Assembly: GCA_910586355.1 (NCBI GenBank)
Contig: CAJUHJ010000005.1
Location: 62,001 to 126,000, forward strand
DNA length: 64,000 nucleotides
DNA from: an uncultured Lachnospiraceae bacterium
GTDB lineage: Bacteria; Bacillota; Clostridia; Lachnospirales; Lachnospiraceae
Direction: 5' to 3'
A program made the position numbers and the translations under genes. The first letter of the stretch is position 1. Each line of letters starts with the position of its first letter. The notes below the pieces were generated by a model that saw nothing but the letters and a program-made list of their open reading frames with translations, ran no database searches and was not told the DNA's origin. Shown here piece by piece: positions 17,271-24,612 of this stretch.

Positions 17271-18569
17271 ATGAAAACAGTTTATACATGCTTTTGTACA
17301 GATGTAATACATGAGGGACATTTAAATATTATCAAAGAAGCAACGAAACTCGGAGATGAAATAGTTGTCGGAGTTCTTAGCGACGAAGCAGTCATCCGAT
17401 TTAACAGATTTTTTACTGTTGACTTTGAAGAGCGATTTAGAATGGTTCAGAAAATAGACGGCGTTAGTAAAGTGATCGTTCAGCATGACATAACATATGA
17501 TGACATCATTCAAAATTTACATCCTGATTATGTGATTCATGGCGATAATTGGACAAGCGGTCCACTCAAGGCAATAAGAAATAATGTTGTACAGCTACTT
17601 GAAAAATACGGCGGAGAATTAATTGATATTCCTTATACATACAATGAAAATGTAAAAAGAATAGATAACAAAATGAAAGAAAAATTAGCAATGCCGGAAT
17701 ATCGAAGGAAAAGGCTCAGAAAATTAATTGATTTATGTCCAATTGTTAAAACAATAGAAGTCCATAGCGGATTAACGGGGCTTATAGCCGAAAAAACAGT
17801 TGTCGAAAATGACAGGGGATTAGATCAGTTTGATGCAATGTGGATGAGTTCATTATGTGACTCTACCGTAAAAGGAAAACCTGATATTGAACTCGTAGAT
17901 ATGACGACTCGTTTTAGAACGATAGATGAAGTTATGGAAGTTACCACTAAACCAATTATTTTTGACGGGGATACAGGCGGACGAATAGAGCACTTTGTTT
18001 ACATCGTTCGTTCTCTAGAACGTATGGGTGTATCTGCCATTATAATTGAAGATAAGACTGGTTTAAAGAAAAATTCTCTTTTTGGTACAACAGTTGAACA
18101 AACCCAAGATACGATTGAGCATTTTTGTGAAAAAATCCGAGCCGGTAAAAAAGTCCAGCTTATTGACGACTTTATGATTATTGCCAGAATAGAGAGTTTA
18201 ATCTTGGAAAAAGGCATGGACGATGCAATAAACAGAGCAAGAGCCTATGTTGCAGCGGGAGCAGATGGCATTATGATTCACAGCAGAAAAGATGAGCCCA
18301 GCGAAATTTTCGAATTTTGCGATTTGTTTCGAATGGAGCATCCTGCAACTCCAATCGTAGTAGTTCCTACTTCATTTAATTCAGTAACTGAGGCCGAATT
18401 GATTGCTCATGGCGTCAATATCGTAATATATGCCAACCAATTAACCAGAAGCGCATTTCCAGCAATGGAACAAACAGCAAAAAGTATTTTGAAATATCAC
18501 AGGGCACAAGAAGCCGATTCACAATTGATGTCTATTCAACAAATTTTAACGCTAATCGATCAACTTTAA
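17271..18569 (+). CDS. pepM: Cytidylyltransferase-phosphoenolpyruvate mutase fusion
   Basis: The first ~135 residues are a cytidylyltransferase with HEGH at 14-17, VIHGDNW at 88-94 and a tail lacking the usual STxxI. The remainder is PEP mutase. It has the diagnostic EDKTGLKKNS at 260-269, GDTGG with metal-binding context, and a final TIM-barrel region with VVPTSFN. PEP mutase converts phosphoenolpyruvate to phosphonopyruvate, the committed step of nearly all phosphonate biosynthesis. The EDKxGxKxNS motif separates it from isocitrate-lyase relatives. The ribosome binding site is weak (GGTGAT), suggesting coupling to the upstream gene 15 nt away. Confidence 0.93.
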   Translation: MKTVYTCFCTDVIHEGHLNIIKEATKLGDEIVVGVLSDEAVIRFNRFFTVDFEERFRMVQKIDGVSKVIVQHDITYDDIIQNLHPDYVIHGDNWTSGPLKAIRNNVVQLLEKYGGELIDIPYTYNENVKRIDNKMKEKLAMPEYRRKRLRKLIDLCPIVKTIEVHSGLTGLIAEKTVVENDRGLDQFDAMWMSSLCDSTVKGKPDIELVDMTTRFRTIDEVMEVTTKPIIFDGDTGGRIEHFVYIVRSLERMGVSAIIIEDKTGLKKNSLFGTTVEQTQDTIEHFCEKIRAGKKVQLIDDFMIIARIESLILEKGMDDAINRARAYVAAGADGIMIHSRKDEPSEIFEFCDLFRMEHPATPIVVVPTSFNSVTEAELIAHGVNIVIYANQLTRSAFPAMEQTAKSILKYHRAQEADSQLMSIQQILTLIDQL

Positions 18570-18599
18570 ATCATTGAAATATTATGAATGGAGGCTTAT

Positions 18600-19718
18600 A
18601 TGAAGGTTGAAAATCTGGTTCATATTATCGGTGCAGAATTCTATACTGGAGTTCCCGATTCACAATTGAAGTCATTGTGCAACTATCTGATGAATACCTA
18701 TGGTATAGACCCACAGCATCATATAATTGCAGCAAACGAGGGAAATTGTGCTGCATTGGCTGCCGGATATCACTTAGCAACTGGCAAAATTCCCGTTGTG
18801 TATATGCAAAATAGTGGTGAGGGAAATATCATAAATCCCGTTGCCTCGCTTTTAAGTGATAAAGTATATGCCATACCGACTGTTTTTATAGTGGGATGGC
18901 GTGGCGAACCAGGTGTTCATGACGAACCACAGCATATTTATCAAGGTGAAATAACGCTTAAACTTTTGAAAGATATGGATATTGAAACCTTTGTCATCAG
19001 CAAAGAGACTCCGGAAAACGAAGTAAAGATAGCTATGTCAAATTTTCGTAAGAAACTTTATCTGGGAAAAGATGTGGCTTTTATTATTCGGAAGGGAGCT
19101 CTTTCATATGACGGTAATGTTGAATATAGGAATAGTAACAAAATGTTACGCGAAGACATTATTCGGCATATAGCCAAAATTTCTAACGAAGATCCTGTGA
19201 TTTGTACTACTGGCAAAGCAAGTCGTGAACTATTTGAGATACGTGAAGCAAATAATCAAAATCATCAATATGATTTTTTGACAGTAGGAGCAATGGGCCA
19301 TAGTTCAAGCATAGCATTGGGAGTGGCAGTAAATAAGCCAGATACCAAAGTCTGGTGTATTGATGGCGATGGCGCCGCGCTCATGCATATGGGAGCCATG
19401 GCTGTGATAGGTTCCAATTCTCCTAAAAACATGATTCATGTTATTATCAATAATGGCGCGCACGAAACAGTTGGTGGAATGCCAACTGTTGCCAGTAATA
19501 TTGACTTTGTTCACATTGCAACAGCATGCGGTTATCCACATGCTGTTTGTGTTGATTCTTTTGCAGAACTAGACGCTGAATTAATAGCGGCGAAATGGCG
19601 TAATGATCTGAGTTTGATTGAAGTTAAATGCTCTATTGGTTCTCGTGGTAATCTTGGCAGACCAACAACGACGGCGCTTGAAAACAAAAATAATTTTATG
19701 CGTTATTTGTGTGAATGA
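18600..19718 (+). CDS. ppd: Phosphonopyruvate decarboxylase
   Basis: This ThDP enzyme pulls the PEP mutase equilibrium forward by decarboxylating phosphonopyruvate to phosphonoacetaldehyde; 372 aa, the family length. It has the N-terminal TGVPDSQLKSL typical of Ppd, the ThDP-activating Glu in AANEGNCAALAAGYH, GWRGEPGVHDEPQH, and GDGAALMHMGAMAVIG with the diphosphate motif. The ATG at 18600 follows GGAGGCTTAT, so the ATG at 18588 is not used. It ends the recognisable operon. No 2-aminoethylphosphonate transaminase or phosphonoacetaldehyde dehydrogenase gene follows, so the final phosphonate is not predictable. Confidence 0.92.
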   Translation: MKVENLVHIIGAEFYTGVPDSQLKSLCNYLMNTYGIDPQHHIIAANEGNCAALAAGYHLATGKIPVVYMQNSGEGNIINPVASLLSDKVYAIPTVFIVGWRGEPGVHDEPQHIYQGEITLKLLKDMDIETFVISKETPENEVKIAMSNFRKKLYLGKDVAFIIRKGALSYDGNVEYRNSNKMLREDIIRHIAKISNEDPVICTTGKASRELFEIREANNQNHQYDFLTVGAMGHSSSIALGVAVNKPDTKVWCIDGDGAALMHMGAMAVIGSNSPKNMIHVIINNGAHETVGGMPTVASNIDFVHIATACGYPHAVCVDSFAELDAELIAAKWRNDLSLIEVKCSIGSRGNLGRPTTTALENKNNFMRYLCE

Positions 19719-19724
19719 AATTTT

Positions 19725-20696
19725 AGTGGAGATATATTTTCTCATATTCTTTAGAACAGTTGGACTAAAACTCTCCAAACCATAACTTATACTATACTAT
19801 CCTGCTTCCTTCATTACTTCTAATATTTCTTTTGAAATAATATCCACCCGCATTTGGACAACTCAATTTAAATGATATGGTTTAATCCTTGCGCAAAATT
19901 CGTATACTCGTTCCAGACTGGAACTAAATAACTCATCTGTAATTAAACCGGCATGTAGGCGCATACATTTGTACATGCCTATCTAATTCCATGAAAAAAT
20001 TATCCCGACTTCTCATTCTATATTTATTTCCTACTGGATGGAAGCAAAACTTACACTGATATGGACAGGATCTGCCTAAAATAATAGGCATTATTCTGGG
20101 TCTATCAGAATAAGCCGAATAGTATTCATCACTAACTCTTTGACTATCCAAGAATATCTCCATATCAAACCCTTCATAAGATGGAAATTTGATGGAATCC
20201 AAATCTTCAATCTGCTCCCTTGGAGCAGTCTGTTTATATCCGTCTTTTGTCTTATAAACAATACCTTTTACTTTACTTACATCTTGATGAGCCATTAATG
20301 TCTGAATCAATTCAACGTCGGTTATTTCCCCTTCACCAATAACTGTATAGTCCACGCCAACTAATTCTGATGATCCAATAGGTTCCGACGTAAATAGTCC
20401 GCCCCCTCCTATGGTAATAATAGTAGATTTTGCACTTTTACAAGTATCAAATACCTTTTTTATCGTCCTCCACATAGGACTTAATCCACCGCATAATACA
20501 AAATCTATATTGTCTTTCATAACTTTTTCAGACAGAACAGAATACCGATCTTCTGCTTTAATATGGTTCATATTAAAACACTCTACCTCCAAGTTTGCCT
20601 GTCGTAATGAAGCGTTAATATATGTATACCTAATGGCATCTGATAATATCTTTCTTTACGTCCATAATATTGTGGGATCACCATTAAAATGCTCAT
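19725..20696 (-). pseudogene. Decayed cobalamin-binding radical SAM gene
   Basis: Pieces in different frames line up as one gene. Starting at the ATG at 20696: MSILMVIPQYYGRKERYYQM, then a frameshift near 20630 into YINASLRQANLEVECFNM. A long intact stretch follows (20592-19933) with a B12-domain IGGGGLFTSE and radical SAM GRSCPYQCKFCFHPVGN. A frameshift near 19945 leads to GLITDELFSSSLERVYEF. After a stop near 19865 comes QMRVDIISKEILEVMKEAG, another stop, then YSISYGLESFSPTVLKN, ending near 19725 beside ppd. It was the third gene of the Maf operon (16 nt after the Maf stop). With at least three lesions it cannot be functional, unless the large middle ORF alone is used. Confidence 0.85.
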
Positions 20697-20711
20697 ATTA
20701 TTCCTTTTCTT

Positions 20712-22607
20712 TCACTCTTTAGTTGAATGTTTCTTTGCATATTGTACAATCGTCTGTTCTGCTATGAGAGATATTTCATCTACTGCAACTGCAACTGCAT
20801 ACAGCAATACCTTTCCCTGATCTGCTACATCCAAAAGTTCACTTCTCTTGTCTTCCTGAAATTGATATGCAAGCGGCCTTAATGTAAAATTTAAACCATC
20901 TAAACTATCCATAACAGTACGTGCCATATAATCCGTTTCCATGTAATGATTCATTTTCTTTATCTTTTTTAAAATCTTGCCAAGTTCCTGATCGGAAACA
21001 GTACTTTTCTTTGCCAGCTTTTCCAGCCTCTCATACAAATGAACACCTTCATTTGCCTTCTTTTTCACTTCTTCCAGTTTCTTTACTGAATTAATAAAAT
21101 AGTCCAACACGACTTTGCGCTGTTCATCTACAAATAATTTCTTACAGCGATCGATATGCCATTTTACATTAAATTCATGAACACAGTATTTTTGAATTGC
21201 TTTTTTCAGAGTCATTATCTTAGTGCCATGAATTAAAGCTCCGCCCTCCGTTGCATCTACAACTGTAACATGATTCCATTGTTTAAAATGATCTTCAAAC
21301 CACTTACGGTACATATCAAAATCCAGTCTTGTCAAAACCTTCCCGCCGTCTATTGCATCCACTTCAAAGTATTCCCTGCTGTTTATATCAATTTGATCCA
21401 TTTCAGCCTGAAATGTACCATCCGCATGGGTTCTATTTCCAGTCATTGCAAGATCCTGACCTACTAATATAACTGTTTTCGTTCCCATATTCAGGCCAAG
21501 CGCATATGCAGAGGTAGCGACGGAGCCTCCAGTTACAAGAAAAGGAATCCGTCTATCACTATCTTCTTCTCGTTTTTTCTTTATATCACCTGAAAGCTCA
21601 TCTTCAAAAGCAGATTCCGCGCCATAAAAAAATTTTTTACCTTTATGACATGCCATGGGTTCTGTGGATACTGCTGTCATTGTTACCATAGGCACTTTAG
21701 ATATATCTTTATGCTGAAAAAGCACTTCTGGTTTTAACCCGTCTATAATCACAAAAAGATTCGGAATAATGCCCGCATTTAAAAGCGGCTTTATCGCAGT
21801 ATCCGTAGAAATAATGCAGGCTTTTCCAACTGCTTTTTTCAGCTCCATAATATTTTTATTTAACGATGGACCTGCTGAAACAACAATTACCGGAACGTCT
21901 TCCGGCAACATTCCATATAACTCCCTGATGCTATATCCATCATACAAATAAGGAAGATTAACAAAAACATTTACTGCCCTTACATCTGTATAACGCAATT
22001 TAGTATTCCAGCCTATATGAATTTGCGTCACATGATTTTTCAGGCGTGCAACAAAATCTTCCATCTCTTGCGGAAACAGTTCCTGATAATTTCCAGAAAT
22101 ATACCACCTAAGCAACGTCATATTATCATAAGAAATAAACAAATAAAGGTAAGATTCTAATTCTTCATCATTTAATCCTTCTACAATAATTCCCACTGGA
22201 ATATCCATTTGAAAAAGAAATGACAAATCCACCTCTTGCATTGCTCTGCGAAAAAGTTCAAGAGAGGGTTCATAAATCAAGATATTTGATGTTTTTGGAG
22301 CGCGCTCCATAATTTGACGAATATGTTCCCCATTTGAAATGCCAACAATCACAATCGGAGCATATTCTTCAATTTTCCCTTGCTGTTCAAACCAACGTTC
22401 AATCACTGCTGAAGGCGCATATTTCCCATTGAGATATAACGTTTTTTTATCCTGTGTAACCTTAAGAATCGTATCTCCCATCAAGCTCTGCTCTGCAATA
22501 ACATCAAAATTTCGCTTTTTTCGTTTTACTTCATCTAAAAGATATGCCCATACCGGATATTTTGCTTCTAATGCTTTCATATTTTTTTCATAAATTAATT
22601 GATTCAT
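20712..22607 (-). CDS. Motility accessory factor (Maf, DUF115/MptE-like) glycosyltransferase
   Basis: The 631-aa protein has the DUF115 core with VIVVSAGPSLNKNI at about residue 240 and IISTDTAIKPLLNAGIIPN. It also has VTGGSVATSAYALGLNMGTKTVILVGQDLAM, the Maf nucleotide-sugar-binding pattern. N- and C-terminal helical regions flank the core. Maf proteins transfer nonulosonic acids (pseudaminic or legionaminic) to flagellin in other bacteria. No nonulosonic acid genes are in the window, so its donor here may differ. It overlaps the upstream 109-aa gene by 4 nt, under a sigma-28 promoter, and the two flagellin genes follow 600 nt upstream. Flagellin is the likely acceptor. Confidence 0.88.
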   Translation of the reverse strand: MNQLIYEKNMKALEAKYPVWAYLLDEVKRKKRNFDVIAEQSLMGDTILKVTQDKKTLYLNGKYAPSAVIERWFEQQGKIEEYAPIVIVGISNGEHIRQIMERAPKTSNILIYEPSLELFRRAMQEVDLSFLFQMDIPVGIIVEGLNDEELESYLYLFISYDNMTLLRWYISGNYQELFPQEMEDFVARLKNHVTQIHIGWNTKLRYTDVRAVNVFVNLPYLYDGYSIRELYGMLPEDVPVIVVSAGPSLNKNIMELKKAVGKACIISTDTAIKPLLNAGIIPNLFVIIDGLKPEVLFQHKDISKVPMVTMTAVSTEPMACHKGKKFFYGAESAFEDELSGDIKKKREEDSDRRIPFLVTGGSVATSAYALGLNMGTKTVILVGQDLAMTGNRTHADGTFQAEMDQIDINSREYFEVDAIDGGKVLTRLDFDMYRKWFEDHFKQWNHVTVVDATEGGALIHGTKIMTLKKAIQKYCVHEFNVKWHIDRCKKLFVDEQRKVVLDYFINSVKKLEEVKKKANEGVHLYERLEKLAKKSTVSDQELGKILKKIKKMNHYMETDYMARTVMDSLDGLNFTLRPLAYQFQEDKRSELLDVADQGKVLLYAVAVAVDEISLIAEQTIVQYAKKHSTKE

Positions 22608-22933
22608 GATAAACCTCCGCTTTGCAGTTCACTTCCAATATACTCATAAAGTTCTAATAATCCATATCGCAAAACATCTAATAAAAATACGGAATCTTCA
22701 TTCTCGATTCCATATAAAATATCATTTAATACCTGAACAATAAAATCTTGGTTTAATTCCACACAAAGCTTTGATTCCTGAATTGCTGTAAAAAGAGACA
22801 TGATCATTTGATTTAAAGAAGGAAGATATTCTTTTATATCTTCAATGTATGCTTCATGATTCTCAATTTTATCTCCTATTCCCTTTACTGTATTTCTATT
22901 TTGCAATAATAAATTTGAAAATTCCTCCATCAT
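22604..22933 (-). CDS. Small hypothetical protein, partner of Maf
   Basis: The 109-aa acidic protein has no recognised domain. It looks mostly alpha-helical, with no signal or transmembrane segment. The start has GGAGGGG immediately upstream and two adjacent ATG codons at 22933 and 22930; the second has the better spacing. Its stop overlaps the maf start (ATGA), so the products are probably made in similar amounts. As the first gene of a sigma-28 operon ending in a flagellin glycosyltransferase, it may be a chaperone or subunit of that enzyme. That is inference only. Confidence 0.7.
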   Translation of the reverse strand: MMEEFSNLLLQNRNTVKGIGDKIENHEAYIEDIKEYLPSLNQMIMSLFTAIQESKLCVELNQDFIVQVLNDILYGIENEDSVFLLDVLRYGLLELYEYIGSELQSGGLS

Positions 22934-22976
22934 TCACCCCTCCATATTGCATCGCAATATTTTTTCGCATCATAAT

Positions 22977-23009
22977 AAAAAAGCTGACATTTGCCAACTC
23001 TGCTTTTTT
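22977..23009 (-). promoter_or_regulatory. Terminator-like hairpin in leader of the Maf operon
   Basis: On the minus strand AGTTGGC, loop AAAT, GTCAGCT, framed by an outer AAAAAAGC/GCTTTTTT pair and followed by T6. It shares about 26 nt (GTTGGCARATGTCAGCT plus TTTTTTATTAT) with the leader at 14764-14788. It is placed between the sigma-28 promoter and the first gene. Confidence 0.6.
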
Positions 23010-23020
23010 CATATTCCATT

Positions 23021-23065
23021 TTAAAATCTTAGGTAAAATAATAACTTTAGACTCTTATTGCCCAC
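23021..23065 (-). CDS. 14-codon leader ORF, probable relic of a deleted flagellin
   Basis: A GTG start at 23065 has an excellent GGGAGGAA ribosome binding site 5 nt upstream and opens only 14 codons before TAA. It sits where a flagellin coding region would begin, between a flagellin-type leader (sigma-28 promoter, GGA-loop hairpin) and a flagellin-type terminator. Either a regulatory leader peptide or the remains of an internally deleted flagellin gene. Confidence 0.4.
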   Translation of the reverse strand: MGNKSLKLLFYLRF

Positions 23066-23089
23066 GACTCTTCCTCCCTGAAAATGGTC

Positions 23090-23103
23090 TAGCTTCCATG
23101 CTA
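23090..23103 (-). promoter_or_regulatory. Putative CsrA-binding hairpin in Maf operon leader
   Basis: Minus strand TAGC, loop ATGGAA, GCTA. GGA is in the hairpin loop, and the position 10 nt before GGGAGGAA matches the flagellin leaders at 24413-24428 and 25757-25772. Confidence 0.55.
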
Positions 23104-23137
23104 CAATAGACTTTAGAAATTTAATCTTTGATATATA

Positions 23138-23166
23138 ATATATCGGACAATCATTAGGAAACTTTA
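23138..23166 (-). promoter_or_regulatory. Sigma-28 promoter for the Maf operon
   Basis: TAAAG, a 15-nt spacer and TCCGATATAT on the minus strand, immediately downstream of the flagellin 1 terminator. Confidence 0.88.
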
Positions 23167-23180
23167 GTTTTGCACAAAAA

Positions 23181-23206
23181 AAAGAGCCGACAACCGTCGG
23201 CTCTTT
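23181..23206 (-). terminator. Rho-independent terminator of flagellin 1
   Basis: Perfect inverted repeat AAAGAGCCGAC/GTCGGCTCTTT with a 4-nt loop, followed on the minus strand by a T run. It lies 16 nt after the flagellin stop. Confidence 0.92.
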
Positions 23207-23221
23207 ATAATCAGATATTTA

Positions 23222-24388
23222 TTACTGTAACAATGATAATACACCCTGATTAGACTGGTTAGCCTGTGCAAGCATAGACTGTCCTGCCTGTGCGAGAATC
23301 TGGTTCTTGCTGTATTCTACCATTTCAGAAGCCATATCTGTATCACGGATACGAGATTCTGCTGCCTGTGTATTCTCAGCTACGTTATCTAAGTTTGCAA
23401 TCGTATGCTCTAATCTGTTCTGTAATGCACCAAGTGCAGATCTCTGGCTGGATACATTGTTGATTGCGTTCTGTACCATTGTGATGGTTCCTGTTGCCTG
23501 CTGGTAATCTCTTACGTTTGGTGTGCTAACTGTTGTAGCTGCCTTTGTTGCAACTTTAAAGATCTGTGCTGCACATGCTGCAAGGTTTGCTACACTAGCT
23601 CTTACCAGACCAGATGCTGTAGTAATGGTTCCATTTGCAGTTTTAAAGTATGGTTTGCCTGCTGCATTTGCAGAATAAATCGGTGCAACCTGTGCATTAC
23701 ATGCTGCTAAGTTTGCAATACAAGCTCTCAACTTTGCAGAACCTGCTGTACCTGCTGCTTTAGTAGTAGCTGTTGCTGCTGCCCATCCTGCAGCTGCTTC
23801 TGTCTTAACTTTTTGAGTTTTTACAACTTCATTTGTTGTCAGATAGCCTGACATTCCGCCAACGCCTGTTGGTTTGATTCCAATTGCTACTGCATTCATT
23901 GCTGCAATATTAATTGTAATTTTCTGGTTCTGGTTTGCACCCACCTGAAGGTTCTTTCCTGTGAAGCTTCCGTCTAACAGACTCTGCTTATTGAACTGTG
24001 TTGTTTCAGAAATACGGTCAAGTTCTTCTGTTAATGCACTCAATTCCTGATTGATTGCATCACGGTCAATGCCCTGATTTGTGTCATTAGCGCCCTGTAC
24101 TGCCAGCTCATTCATTCTCTGAAGGATGCTGTGTGCTTCATTTAATGCACCTTCTGCTGTCTGAATAAGAGATACACCATCCTGTGCATTGGAAGAAGCT
24201 TTGTTTAATCCACGAATCTGGCTTCTCATTTTCTCAGAGATCTTTAATCCTGCTGCGTCATCGCCTGCACGGTTAATTTTATAACCTGTGGATAATTTCT
24301 CTGTTGATTTGGACTGTCCGCTTGTTGTAACGCCTAACTGACGGTTAGCGTTCATTGCTGTAAGATTGTGCTGTACTACCATTGCCAT
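23222..24388 (-). CDS. Flagellin (copy 1)
   Basis: This 388-aa filament subunit starts MAMVVQHNLTAMNANRQL, the D0 helix; the ATG at 24388 has AAGGAGG upstream, and longer frames run into the leader. Residues 1-190 and the last ~95 (from RDYQQATGTITMVQNAIN to NQSNQGVLSLLQ) form the conserved D0/D1 core. The variable centre contains two related segments, LRACIANLAACNAQV and VRASVANLAACAAQI, with three cysteines, uncommon in flagellins. The ends are nearly identical to copy 2 while the centres differ, with a KTEAAAGWAAATATTKAAG insertion in this copy. Secreted by the flagellar export system; likely acceptor of the glycan made by this locus. Confidence 0.96.
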   Translation of the reverse strand: MAMVVQHNLTAMNANRQLGVTTSGQSKSTEKLSTGYKINRAGDDAAGLKISEKMRSQIRGLNKASSNAQDGVSLIQTAEGALNEAHSILQRMNELAVQGANDTNQGIDRDAINQELSALTEELDRISETTQFNKQSLLDGSFTGKNLQVGANQNQKITINIAAMNAVAIGIKPTGVGGMSGYLTTNEVVKTQKVKTEAAAGWAAATATTKAAGTAGSAKLRACIANLAACNAQVAPIYSANAAGKPYFKTANGTITTASGLVRASVANLAACAAQIFKVATKAATTVSTPNVRDYQQATGTITMVQNAINNVSSQRSALGALQNRLEHTIANLDNVAENTQAAESRIRDTDMASEMVEYSKNQILAQAGQSMLAQANQSNQGVLSLLQ

Positions 24389-24412
24389 AATTTTTTCCTC
24401 CTTGAATCTACT

Positions 24413-24428
24413 GCAGCTTCCCTGCTGC
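24413..24428 (-). promoter_or_regulatory. Putative CsrA-binding hairpin, flagellin 1 leader
   Basis: Minus strand GCAGC, loop AGGGAA, GCTGC. GGA in the loop, 9 nt before the AAGGAGG ribosome binding site (a second GGA). The same two-site layout is known for CsrA on the Bacillus hag leader. Confidence 0.72.
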
Positions 24429-24520
24429 ATATTTTTTAATGTATGATATCCCTTTTTCCGGCCGTACGCTCCATTCCAAGTTCTATCATTAAGCATCAAT
24501 TTATCTTTGATTACTTATTA

Positions 24521-24550
24521 TATATATCGGGCAATTCATAAAATACTTTA
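24521..24550 (-). promoter_or_regulatory. Sigma-28 promoter for flagellin 1
   Basis: TAAAG (24550-24546), about 15 nt, then CCCGATATATA on the minus strand. The leader is about 125 nt and includes GAATGGAGCGTACGGCC, also present in the flagellin 2 leader. Confidence 0.88.
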
Positions 24551-24562
24551 TATTTAAATTAA

Positions 24563-24590
24563 AAAAGAGCCGACATTTGCCGACTCTTTT
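24563..24590 (-). terminator. Rho-independent terminator of flagellin 2
   Basis: Inverted repeat AAAAGAGTCGGC/GCCGACTCTTTT type (minus strand AAAAGAGTCGGCAAATGTCG then GCTC) followed by T6. Confidence 0.9.
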
Positions 24591-24612
24591 ATAAGAACAA
24601 AATATTCTTAAA

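Noticed and set aside
18588..18600. Alternative ppd start at 18588
   Set aside because: The GGAGG at 18590-18594 would then be inside the gene; it is ideally spaced for the ATG at 18600.
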